From assembly GCA_051650305.1 (NCBI GenBank), contig JBOFIT010000222.1, positions 1 through 10,447 of the forward strand: a DNA stretch of 10,447 nucleotides. Reading direction: 5' to 3'. Positions 1-5,643 of this stretch are shown here, piece by piece. The position numbers were made by a program, and so were the translations under genes. How positions within the stretch are numbered: position 1 is the first letter of the stretch; every line of letters begins with the position of its first letter. The notes under the pieces were generated by a model. It had not been told where the DNA came from, made no database searches, and was given only the letters and a program-made list of their open reading frames with translations. Source of the stretch: JBOFDK01 sp051650305. Lineage in GTDB: Bacteria > Bacillota > Clostridia > Lachnospirales > Cellulosilyticaceae.

Positions 1-73
1 ATCACTCTAATAAATTCTTTCGATTTTCTTAAGATTAGTGTGATGTAAAATATATTTTATTTTTCTCATTAAC

Positions 74-102
74 TTGTCACACTTGTCGCCTTTTTTTATA
101 TA
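74..102 (+). promoter_or_regulatory. Probable sigma-A promoter of the small-protein operon
   Basis: TTGTCA at 74-79 (5 of 6 to TTGACA) and TATATA at 97-102 (4 of 6 to TATAAT) are separated by exactly 17 bp. An overlapping TATACT at 99-104 would give 19 bp. Transcription would begin near 109, leaving a leader of about 110 nt before ORF1. The -35 lies in a direct repeat: ACTTGTC occurs at 72-78 and 81-87. A CATAGAAAT at 110-118 loosely resembles the -10 of sporulation sigma factors E/K, but no matching -35 is visible, so the sigma-A reading is preferred. Confidence 0.5.
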
Positions 103-110
103 CTATTAGC

Positions 111-138
111 ATAGAAATCTGGGCGCCCTTATTTCTAT
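111..138 (+). promoter_or_regulatory. 5'-terminal leader hairpin
   Basis: ATAGAAAT (111-118) pairs perfectly with ATTTCTAT (131-138). After a 2x2 mismatch the stem continues with GG/CC inside the palindrome GGGCGCCC (121-128). If transcription starts near 109, this hairpin is at the very 5' end of the mRNA. Such hairpins are known to stabilise abundant transcripts (ompA-type leaders); that role is inferred here. It could instead be a protein-binding dyad in DNA. Confidence 0.5.
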
Positions 139-140
139 AT

Positions 141-160
141 GGGAGACTGCAGCTCCTCCC
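141..160 (+). promoter_or_regulatory. Second leader hairpin
   Basis: GGGAG (141-145) can pair with CTCCC (156-160), or GGAG (142-145) with CTCC (153-156) around a 7-nt loop. It lies just downstream of the first hairpin and 62 nt before the ORF1 start. The stem is short, so its significance is uncertain. No known riboswitch core was recognised in this leader. Confidence 0.35.
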
Positions 161-221
161 ACTTGTACTAAAGAACTTTTTGTCTTGCTATTCTATTTTA
201 TATTTGGAAGGATTGATATTT

Positions 222-524
222 ATGGCAGACGTTCAAGTATTAGCAGAACAAGTTAATCAAATCACTGGTTTAGGCCAAGCTGACCCTTATTACGAGTACG
301 TTATTAAACTCATTGCAGATACTGGAAAAACAATTGCTGCAGGAACTTATGATATCTTTGTAGCATTTGAAGACAATTCAGTATCCAAAACTATTTACCA
401 AGCAAATGTAACAACTACTATAATTAATGATAGTACTACTTTTACACTTGGTTCTTACTTCTCAACTTCTACAACTTCTGCTGTTGCAGTTGCAAATGCT
501 TCAGCTAAAGTTTATAACTTATAA
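222..524 (+). CDS. ORF1: small Thr/Ala-rich protein, group A, first gene of array
   Basis: A 100-residue protein of unrecognised family. The ATG at 222 is chosen because AAGGA (208-212) lies 9 nt upstream; the frame also opens at a TTG at 180 without a ribosome-binding site. It has no signal peptide or membrane segment. The predicted content is alternating beta strands. Composition is striking: about 14 Thr and 13 Ala, no Cys, Trp, His or Arg, and no Met after the start. This metabolically cheap make-up is typical of abundant structural proteins (inference). The motif Q13-I-T-G-L-G18 matches Q16-I-K-G-L-G21 in ORF2 and Q14-I-K-G-F-G19 in ORF6, which places it in group A. It is promoter-proximal and followed by a strong hairpin, so it may be the major product of the operon. 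No function can be assigned. Confidence 0.85.
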   Translation: MADVQVLAEQVNQITGLGQADPYYEYVIKLIADTGKTIAAGTYDIFVAFEDNSVSKTIYQANVTTTIINDSTTFTLGSYFSTSTTSAVAVANASAKVYNL

Positions 525-554
525 TTATTAATCTTTTATCCTAGCTGCCTCATT

Positions 555-576
555 AGGCTACCTACTGAGGTAGCCT
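555..576 (+). terminator. Intercistronic hairpin after ORF1, possible partial terminator
   Basis: AGGCTACCT (555-563) and AGGTAGCCT (568-576) form a perfect 9-bp stem with an ACTG loop. The following TTCTCTC is only moderately U-rich, so the hairpin may terminate weakly or act as an RNA-processing or stability element protecting the ORF1 message. An upstream stretch, CTGCCTCA (545-552), can pair with TGAGGTAG (566-573) as a mutually exclusive alternative. It separates ORF1 from the remaining seven genes, which have no obvious promoter of their own. Confidence 0.6.
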
Positions 577-610
577 TTCTCTCACTTTGTTTTCAAAGGG
601 GTGAACACCT

Positions 611-943
611 ATGCTATCTTCTCAAGGTATTACTGTACCTACTCAATTAATTTATCAAATCAAAGGTCTTGGTAACTCTGTACTTTCTCTAGACTTAGGT
701 ATTACCTTTGGTACAAATATTCATCCTAAGCCTAGTAGTCTTGTTCTAGCAGAAGCAAAACTTTATTCTAATTCATCACCTTCACCTATAGTCGTTACAC
801 AGCAACTACCTGCCTCTTCCATCATTTTATCTCCCGATGGTACTCATCAGATACTTAACCTTGAGGGTACTCTTTATATAGGAAGTAATGAAATTGATTT
901 AGACTCACTTACATCTTCAGCAAGCATTTACTACATTCAATAA
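611..943 (+). CDS. ORF2: small beta-strand protein, group A
   Basis: A 110-residue protein of unrecognised family. The ATG follows AAAGGGGTG (595-603) at normal spacing. There is no signal peptide, TM segment or cysteine. It carries the group A motif Q16-I-K-G-L-G21 followed by a hydrophobic alternating strand (SLDLGITFG). Near the C-terminus it shares with ORF6 a P-D-G turn, a G-x-[LI] strand and a terminal pattern [LD]-D-x-L-x-x-x-A-x-[IF]-x-Y. This end also resembles the C-termini of ORF1 and of some group B proteins, so all seven may share one beta-sandwich-like fold (inference). It is separated from ORF1 by 86 bp holding a hairpin and from ORF3 by 33 bp. Confidence 0.83.
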   Translation: MLSSQGITVPTQLIYQIKGLGNSVLSLDLGITFGTNIHPKPSSLVLAEAKLYSNSSPSPIVVTQQLPASSIILSPDGTHQILNLEGTLYIGSNEIDLDSLTSSASIYYIQ

Positions 944-956
944 CTCATATAGGCAT

Positions 957-971
957 ACCTCGAAAGGAGGT
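957..971 (+). promoter_or_regulatory. Hairpin overlapping the ORF3 ribosome-binding site
   Basis: ACCTC (957-961) can pair with GAGGT (967-971) around a GAAAG loop, burying part of the ORF3 Shine-Dalgarno sequence AAAGGAGGT. Translation of ORF2 stops at 943, just upstream, so the hairpin could modulate ORF3 translation. A five-bp stem is easily produced by chance beside any GGAGG. Confidence 0.25.
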
Positions 972-976
972 CTATA

Positions 977-1321
977 ATGAACATCCCTATTACCATAGAC
1001 ACTTCTCACATTACTTCTGTTAATGGTATAAGTTCAACTGTTAATGTAGACATTGATTTATCTGCTATTTGGGAATCATTCGTGACAAAGTATACACATA
1101 TAAGTGTCTATACGACGCTTTATGTCCCTATTTTGAATCCACTCCCACCTTCTCTCACAGCTGAAATCAGTGTGCGTAACAATTATGAAGTTGCTTCTCT
1201 ATCCAACAAAATTATACATCTAAACATTGCTTGTCCTCATCTAGTAGCTCCTCAATCACCAGCTCAAGGTACTGCTACTTTACTTGGTTACAATCAAAAA
1301 AACTCCCCTCTTCTTACGTAG
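977..1321 (+). CDS. ORF3: small beta-strand protein, group B
   Basis: A 114-residue protein of unrecognised family. The ATG at 977 follows a strong AAAGGAGGT. There is no signal peptide or TM helix and one Cys in the C-terminal third. The group B motif I-D27-L-S-A-I-W32 is followed by a polar stretch and a beta strand of the type xYTTLYVPI. The equivalent segment recurs in ORF4 (FTIPLL), ORF5 (TSLSIPIF) and ORF7 (QLAVTTLL). A second strand pair (AEISVRNNYEVAS) aligns by eye with counterparts in the same proteins. The C-terminus has a Q-G-T-A motif shared with ORF7. It lies 14 bp ahead of ORF4 and is probably translated from the same message. Confidence 0.83.
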   Translation: MNIPITIDTSHITSVNGISSTVNVDIDLSAIWESFVTKYTHISVYTTLYVPILNPLPPSLTAEISVRNNYEVASLSNKIIHLNIACPHLVAPQSPAQGTATLLGYNQKNSPLLT

Positions 1322-1335
1322 AAAGGAGCTTCCTA

Positions 1336-1683
1336 ATGGATACTATTCATCAATTTCCTATTCCTGAGAATCATATACACTTACTAAACCGTGGTAAGAC
1401 AAATTTACTTCTAGCCACCATTGACCTTAGCTACTTTTGGCCTTTTATTAAATCTCATACACATCTTTATGCAAAAGCTACTTTTACCATCCCCTTACTC
1501 GAGAATAACGTTGCTACTGTTATGATTATTCCTTTGGAGCAAACATATCTTGTCTCTACAATCAATCCTTCAGCTCCAAGTGTTACCCTTGAGGCAAATA
1601 TACCTGGCATTCTAGATACTACTTCTGGTAGGGTTCCATCTGGCATTGCTAGCATTATGTACTATGATATTTATACCCCTTAA
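1336..1683 (+). CDS. ORF4: small beta-strand protein, group B
   Basis: A 115-residue protein of unrecognised family. The frame is open from 1231, but the upstream part overlaps ORF3 and encodes a Ser-rich shadow. The ATG at 1336 has GAAAGGAG (1321-1328) at 7 nt and is the real start. It has the group B motif I29-D30-L-S-Y-F-W35, then the strand pattern ATFTIPLL. The C-terminus (G-I-A-S-I-M-Y-Y) has the A-x-[IL]-x-Y pattern seen at the ends of ORF2 and ORF6, which links the two groups. There are no cysteines and no signal peptide. ORF5 follows after 23 bp with its own strong ribosome-binding site. Function is unknown; a structural subunit role is inferred from context only. Confidence 0.83.
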   Translation: MDTIHQFPIPENHIHLLNRGKTNLLLATIDLSYFWPFIKSHTHLYAKATFTIPLLENNVATVMIIPLEQTYLVSTINPSAPSVTLEANIPGILDTTSGRVPSGIASIMYYDIYTP

Positions 1684-1706
1684 CCCCTTGCACAGGAGGT
1701 GCTTCC

Positions 1707-2060
1707 ATGGCTGTTCCTACTATAACGATTTATTTAACTCCTGAAAACACCATCATTGAACCTAATCCTATTAAATATAATGCGGAAATCATCATTGATT
1801 TAACGCCTGTTTGGGATGAAATCAATTGTGTCCCCATAGAATACAACAAAATCCAAGTACAAACCTCCTTAAGTATACCTATCTTTAAAGATACTGTTCT
1901 TTCACAAGCTAGCTTTTCTGTCTCTAGTATTTTTGCAGTTAAAGACATCATTAATCATACCATCACTCAAACCGGGTACTTTGAAGGTGTTTATGACCCT
2001 AATCGTGAAATCATATCAAATGCTCAAATTTGGCAGTATGAAATACTCCCTATTGTCTAA
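1707..2060 (+). CDS. ORF5: small beta-strand protein, group B
   Basis: A 117-residue protein, the longest of the seven paralogues. The ATG follows CAGGAGGTG. The group B motif I-D31-L-T-P-V-W36 is clear. It is followed by strands IQVQTSLSIPI and ASFSVSSIFAV, which line up with ORF3 and ORF4. The C-terminal A-Q-I-W-Q-Y corresponds to the terminal A-x-[IL]-x-Y strand. It has one Cys and no signal peptide. The N-terminal 24 residues before the motif are Thr/Pro/Asn-rich and alternate hydrophobic and polar residues, consistent with another beta strand. Its stop codon overlaps the start of the ORF6 ribosome-binding site, indicating close translational linkage. The family is not recognised. Confidence 0.83.
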   Translation: MAVPTITIYLTPENTIIEPNPIKYNAEIIIDLTPVWDEINCVPIEYNKIQVQTSLSIPIFKDTVLSQASFSVSSIFAVKDIINHTITQTGYFEGVYDPNREIISNAQIWQYEILPIV

Positions 2061-2072
2061 GGAGGCTAAATC

Positions 2073-2384
2073 ATGCAGATTATCATTGATAAAAATGTAA
2101 TCACTCAATCTCAAATCAAAGGCTTTGGTGACATTTTAAGTACTTTTAATCTTGTAGTTCATGTCACAGATATTTTAAATCCTCAAGACACACGGGACTT
2201 TATCCTTTCCTTACAAATTACAGCACTAGGTAACGCTTATACTTATAACAATATTTATTCTCCGGAAGATATCCAACCTGATGGTAATTTGATTATTGGT
2301 GAGATAAGTGTTATTGGCCCTGTCACCCTTGACGATCTCGTTATCAATGCTAAATTTATCTATCTGGACACTCATTCCTTCTAA
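2073..2384 (+). CDS. ORF6: small beta-strand protein, group A
   Basis: A 103-residue protein of unrecognised family and a close structural counterpart of ORF2. The ATG at 2073 has TAAGGAGG at good spacing, with the TAA being the ORF5 stop. The group A motif Q14-I-K-G-F-G19 is followed by the strand STFNLVVHV. Further on are P-D-G, G-E-I-S-V-I-G and D-D-L-V-I-N-A-K-F-I-Y, each with an equivalent at the same relative place in ORF2. There is no signal peptide, TM helix or Cys. It is more acidic (many Asp) than its neighbours. Finding a group A member between group B genes suggests repeated duplication and reshuffling or a fixed subunit order, not a simple tandem run. Confidence 0.82.
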   Translation: MQIIIDKNVITQSQIKGFGDILSTFNLVVHVTDILNPQDTRDFILSLQITALGNAYTYNNIYSPEDIQPDGNLIIGEISVIGPVTLDDLVINAKFIYLDTHSF

Positions 2385-2421
2385 TACGCATCATTATCTC
2401 TTCAAAAGGAGGTTCATTTTC

Positions 2422-2739
2422 ATGGTAATAACAATCATACCCACTTACAATGACACCCAAAATGGTCCACCTACTACTCGATTAAAAATAACAGTGGATT
2501 TATCAAGTATTTTCTCCTTGCTTACACAGTACAATTTGTTGTTAAAAACTCAACTTGCGGTAACTACACTTTTACCTGATGCTACTTCTCCAGTAATTAT
2601 GTCCTATGCTTTTTCTGAGGTCTACCGAAACATCCCTGCACCCACTTTATCTTTTGAAGCAATCATTTTAGGTGATATACAGCATACTTCTTCTATCCAA
2701 GGTACTGCTGAAGGTGTTCTTTTATCAAAATTCTCTTAA
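2422..2739 (+). CDS. ORF7: small beta-strand protein, group B (most divergent)
   Basis: A 105-residue protein of unrecognised family. The reading frame extends back to 2308, but that part overlaps ORF6; the ATG at 2422 has AAAAGGAGG (2404-2412) upstream and is chosen. The group B motif is present as V25-D26-L-S-S-I-F31, with Phe replacing the Trp of the other members. It is followed by LKTQLAVTTLL and by a Q-G-T-A-E-G near the C-terminus that resembles Q-G-T-A-T-L in ORF3. It has no signal peptide and no Cys. ORF8 follows after 19 bp. Of the four group B proteins this is the least similar to the rest, and its motif assignment is the least secure. Confidence 0.82.
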   Translation: MVITIIPTYNDTQNGPPTTRLKITVDLSSIFSLLTQYNLLLKTQLAVTTLLPDATSPVIMSYAFSEVYRNIPAPTLSFEAIILGDIQHTSSIQGTAEGVLLSKFS

Positions 2740-2758
2740 GTTAGGAGGTCTAGCTTTT

Positions 2759-3322
2759 ATGGATACACTGCATCTTCCATGTAAAACGAGCCTAGCGTAC
2801 TCTAGTCATAATGATTTCATGCCTTTTTCTGATATCATGCTTGGTTATGCCTATCCTTGCCATTACTGGTCATATCTCTATTTTAATACGTTTACAATTT
2901 CACCCTATACACCCATTTCATCTGCCATCATTACTTTATTTAAAATACCTACCTCTTATGAAAAGCACGTTGTTCTTAATGCTACCTGTATTCCAACCCT
3001 TGAATATATGACCCCCTATACTTATTGCTATAACTCGCCATCATTAGCTAGAGAATTTACCACTCCCTTTTTTATTACTCCAAATATGAGCTATACCGAA
3101 ATCGATGTCACCACTATCGTTCAAGCTTGGGTAAGCGGTACCTTACCCAACAAAGGCCTTCTTTTATTCCAAGATCATTTTGATGCATTGGTTCATTTTG
3201 GTGCTGCGTCTAATCCTGTTCCCTCACTCCAGCCCGTTCTTGATATTACGATTGCCACCACTCCCGCGCCCCCTATCATTAAACCGGTCTATCCTTTACC
3301 ATTACAAATAGCAATTCTATAA
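2759..3322 (+). CDS. ORF8: DNRLRE-like domain protein without signal peptide
   Basis: A 187-residue protein. The ATG at 2759 has TTAGGAGG (2741-2748) upstream; the frame upstream of it lies inside ORF7. The sequence fits the DNRLRE beta-domain found in many surface and wall proteins. It shows a strand about aromatic residues 36-47, an S-A-x-I-T-L-F strand (55-61) and the diagnostic I115-D-V-T-x-x-V-x-x-W124, closely followed by G-x-x-x-N-K-G-L-L-L. It ends with a Q-P-V-L-D-I-T-I strand (158-165). The last 20 residues form a Pro-rich tail. Unusually, there is no signal peptide, anchor or second domain, and the four cysteines (8, 34, 77, 90) contrast with the nearly Cys-free neighbours. It ends the operon and may cap, bind or organise the small proteins (inference). 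Confidence 0.82.
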   Translation: MDTLHLPCKTSLAYSSHNDFMPFSDIMLGYAYPCHYWSYLYFNTFTISPYTPISSAIITLFKIPTSYEKHVVLNATCIPTLEYMTPYTYCYNSPSLAREFTTPFFITPNMSYTEIDVTTIVQAWVSGTLPNKGLLLFQDHFDALVHFGAASNPVPSLQPVLDITIATTPAPPIIKPVYPLPLQIAIL

Positions 3323-3345
3323 AAATTTTTTTTATCTTTTTTCAA
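3319..3345 (+). terminator. Weak A/T hairpin and T-tract after ORF8
   Basis: ATAAAAA (3319-3325, overlapping the ORF8 stop) and TTTTTAT (3329-3335) form an all-A/T 7-bp stem followed by C and a run of T. It is a poor terminator by stability, but no better one is visible between the operon and the lipoprotein gene. Some read-through into the next gene is possible. Confidence 0.3.
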
Positions 3346-3435
3346 CAAACTCACTTCTTTGATTGTATTATTAATGAAACCATCAATAAGAACACACAAT
3401 ACATTTTATATACAATAATCAAAGGAGTATTAACT

Positions 3436-4194
3436 ATGAAAACACAATTAACAAAAAAACTAGCTATCCTAGGTATGGCAATCCTTGGCGCAGTGGGTGT
3501 CTTAACAGGCTGTGCTGCATCTGTTGCTACACCTAATCCAGAGCCAACAAAAACTGAAAAGCCTAGTACACCTGATGCTACTTCTCCAACCGGACCTCGT
3601 AAAATGATTGATGTAGATGGCAATCGTTTTGCATTCTTAAATGACGGCCAAGCCTTCGAGAAAGAATACCTTCAACTTGGTGAAGAAGTCGGTACACTTA
3701 ACAATGGAAAGCTTTATAAACTAGGTAATTACGACTCTTCATTTAGAATGGCTTTTGAATATGAGGGTGCTTACTATCTTTGTGAAAATGTAGGTAAATC
3801 TGATGATAGTGCAATGGATATTGCCGCATACCTTGAAACTGCAAAATTAGAATCTCAGGTAATCTTTGCTGATATCCTTGATCACATGGGTGCTCATATC
3901 CTTAATGCTATTTCACAAGAAGATGCAGCTAAAATGCTTACTGCTTTTAAAGATGCTAAAATCGTAGAGCTAGATGAAGCTGGCCACGCTGCTATCGCCA
4001 AAGCGCAGTCAGAAGATAAGTCTTACATGCTTACATTTATGCTTGAAGATAATACACTCTTCACAAGCTACATCATTCCTAGTATGAACTATATAACAAT
4101 CGGTGATTACACATGTGAATTAGAAGGCTTCAATGAACAATTCGGTGATTTCTTCAAAGACCTTGTAGTTCCTGAAAATATCATTATGAACTAA
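3436..4194 (+). CDS. Secreted lipoprotein, unknown function
   Basis: A 252-residue predicted lipoprotein. The ATG follows AAAGGAG at good spacing. The N-terminus has two Lys, a hydrophobic core and the lipobox L23-T-G-C26, so it should be exported by Sec, lipidated at Cys26 and anchored to the outer membrane leaflet. A Pro/Thr/Ser/Lys linker (about 30-53) leads to a globular domain starting near residue 56. That domain opens with a beta-rich part (D-G-N-R-F-A-F, then G-E-E-V-G-T-x-N-N-G-x-L-Y-K-L-G-x-Y-D-S-S-F-R, then Y-Y-L-C-E). A more helical, Ala-rich middle follows. The family is not recognised. It lies 113 bp downstream of the small-protein operon on the same strand, with no clear promoter found, and converges with the kinase gene. 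Any link to either neighbour is speculative. Confidence 0.85.
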   Translation: MKTQLTKKLAILGMAILGAVGVLTGCAASVATPNPEPTKTEKPSTPDATSPTGPRKMIDVDGNRFAFLNDGQAFEKEYLQLGEEVGTLNNGKLYKLGNYDSSFRMAFEYEGAYYLCENVGKSDDSAMDIAAYLETAKLESQVIFADILDHMGAHILNAISQEDAAKMLTAFKDAKIVELDEAGHAAIAKAQSEDKSYMLTFMLEDNTLFTSYIIPSMNYITIGDYTCELEGFNEQFGDFFKDLVVPENIIMN

Positions 4195-4202
4195 AAAAAA
4201 GC

Positions 4203-4250
4203 CAAAGAGGTTCTGAAATATTCCTTATTTCAGAACCTCTTTGACTTTTT
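4203..4250. terminator. Strong bidirectional rho-independent terminator
   Basis: CAAAGAGGTTCTGAAATA (4203-4220) and its exact complement (4226-4243) form an 18-bp stem with a TTCCT loop. On the + strand it is followed by TTTTT (4246-4250). On the - strand it is followed by the complement of the A-run at 4193-4200. It lies between the convergent lipoprotein and histidine kinase genes and should end transcription from both sides. Confidence 0.93.
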
Positions 4251-4261
4251 ATTATTTGTTT

Positions 4262-5638
4262 TTAGATAGGTATGTAAACGCTAAAACTAGTCCCTTCCCC
4301 TACTTTGCTTGTGCATTCAATTCTTCCATTATGTTCCTCTACTATATATTTACATATGGAGAGTCCTAGTCCTGAACCAGCAATCGTACTATTCCTTGAC
4401 TTTTCTCCTCTATAAAATTTATCAAATACATAGGGAATATCTAAATGCTCGATGCCGTTCCCCTTATCCTTCACACTTATAATGATGTGATTACTAGACA
4501 GCCTACTTTGAATGCCTATCCATCCTCCATCTACCGCATACTTGATACTATTGCTTACAAGGTTTTCTATCACCTGCGTCATACGCCTTGTATCAATCTC
4601 AATCAGGCAGTTAGGTACATCATTCTGCAACTCACATATCATCCCTGCTTTTTCAATCACCAGCTTCAATTCTTCCGTAGCTTTTTGAAAATAATCCGTA
4701 AAATATACTTCTGTTTTTTCGATAGTCAGCACATGAAGTTCTGCTTTTGAATGCTCTAATAAATCATTAATCATACTATTAAGCGCATCTGCCTTATTCA
4801 TGATGACATTCGCATATCTTTTTCTTTTTTCAGGGTCAGTAATGACACCATCTCCTAGTCCCTCACTGTACGCTTTAATAGAAGATACAGGCGTCTTTAA
4901 ATCATGTGAGATACAGGCTATAAGTTCCTTTTGAGCTTTCTTTAATTTATTTTCTCTTTCTTGCTTTGCTTTTAATTCATCTCTCATAAGTTCAAATACA
5001 TAGGCAAGTCTTCCTATCTCACTACTTATCATTTCCTTATCTACGGCCTCTCTTACTGCCACATCATACTCACCCTTGATAATGCTTTCTGAGGATAAGC
5101 AAATCTTCTCTATAGGTTTTAGAAACTGCCTCTTTATATAAAGTCCATAACTTAGCATTGCTATCCCTAATCCACCTATCGCAAGCATAAGGGGTCCAAA
5201 CAAATCAAGGATCATCTCCCTATCCGAATACCTATACGCTTCTTCTTTAGGTATCAGAAACAAAGCAAATCCACGGGCTTCTCCTTCTTTCTGGATGATG
5301 AAGGTACTCTTTACAAGCCCCTCACTTTCTTTCCAAAAGCTCTTATCAAACTGAGCTACTTCTACTAGTTGGACTTCATCTCCAAATCCAAATACCTCGT
5401 CTGCATAATGTACCTTACCTTTCAAGTCAACGACTGCATAAGCATAAGGAGTATCTGGTATTTCTCCATTCTCTAACGCTTTTAATGCATCTACGACCAA
5501 AAGCCTTGTATGATTATACAAGGCTTCTTCCCGCAACGGTTCGATTCTTAATATTCCCCATAAGAGTGCTCCTATAAAAATCCCCATGATGAACACACTA
5601 ATTACGCCATATCCTACACTACTTTTCTTCCCTTTCAT
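4262..5638 (-). CDS. Membrane sensor histidine kinase (HisKA type)
   Basis: A 458-residue sensor kinase of the two-component system. TM helices lie at about 8-32 and 147-168. Between them is an extracytoplasmic domain of about 115 residues with alternating strands (Y-A-V-V-D-L-K-G-K-V-H-Y), probably PAS/Cache-like (inference). A HAMP-like linker follows (about 169-225). The HisKA phosphoacceptor motif is S-H245-D-L-K-T-P-V. The ATPase domain has the N box (E-N359-L-V-S-N363), G1 (D391-K-G-N-G), F box (F-D-K-F-Y-R-G) and G2 (G421-S-G-L-G). The kinase looks intact. The frame opens at 5674, overlapping the regulator by 31 bp without a ribosome-binding site. The ATG at 5638, 5 nt after the regulator stop, is preferred, with a weak GAGTGAG ahead of it. 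The large sensor domain differs from the very short loop of BceS-type kinases. Confidence 0.92.
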   Translation of the reverse strand: MKGKKSSVGYGVISVFIMGIFIGALLWGILRIEPLREEALYNHTRLLVVDALKALENGEIPDTPYAYAVVDLKGKVHYADEVFGFGDEVQLVEVAQFDKSFWKESEGLVKSTFIIQKEGEARGFALFLIPKEEAYRYSDREMILDLFGPLMLAIGGLGIAMLSYGLYIKRQFLKPIEKICLSSESIIKGEYDVAVREAVDKEMISSEIGRLAYVFELMRDELKAKQERENKLKKAQKELIACISHDLKTPVSSIKAYSEGLGDGVITDPEKRKRYANVIMNKADALNSMINDLLEHSKAELHVLTIEKTEVYFTDYFQKATEELKLVIEKAGMICELQNDVPNCLIEIDTRRMTQVIENLVSNSIKYAVDGGWIGIQSRLSSNHIIISVKDKGNGIEHLDIPYVFDKFYRGEKSRNSTIAGSGLGLSICKYIVEEHNGRIECTSKVGEGTSFSVYIPI

Positions 5639-5643
5639 ACGTC

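Noticed and set aside
139..171. Possible 10-codon leader peptide reading frame (ATG to TAA) in the ORF1 leader
   Set aside because: No ribosome-binding site precedes it and it overlaps the second hairpin; any random leader of this length may hold such a frame.
1467..1655. Minus-strand reading frame inside ORF4
   Set aside because: It is antisense to a gene with a strong ribosome-binding site and shared family motifs, has no family resemblance, and is a compositional shadow.
222..2739. Identification of the small proteins as Ena-type endospore appendage subunits
   Set aside because: Size is similar, but the Cys-containing N-terminal connector typical of those subunits is absent and the proteins are nearly Cys-free.
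2811..3011. Hydrophobic + strand frame inside ORF8 that looks like a small membrane protein
   Set aside because: It lies wholly inside the DNRLRE-like gene in another frame and has no ribosome-binding site; the hydrophobic look comes from T-rich codons read out of frame.
3359..3422. Partial inverted repeat TTGATTGTAT ... ATACAAT-AATCAA upstream of the lipoprotein gene, and a promoter in the same region
   Set aside because: The arms match only with gaps and lie about 40 nt apart in A/T-rich DNA. The best -10-like TACAAT is too close to the start codon and has no matching -35.
3351..3623. Minus-strand frame covering the lipoprotein 5' end and its upstream region
   Set aside because: It is antisense to the lipobox region and has no ribosome-binding site or recognisable domain.
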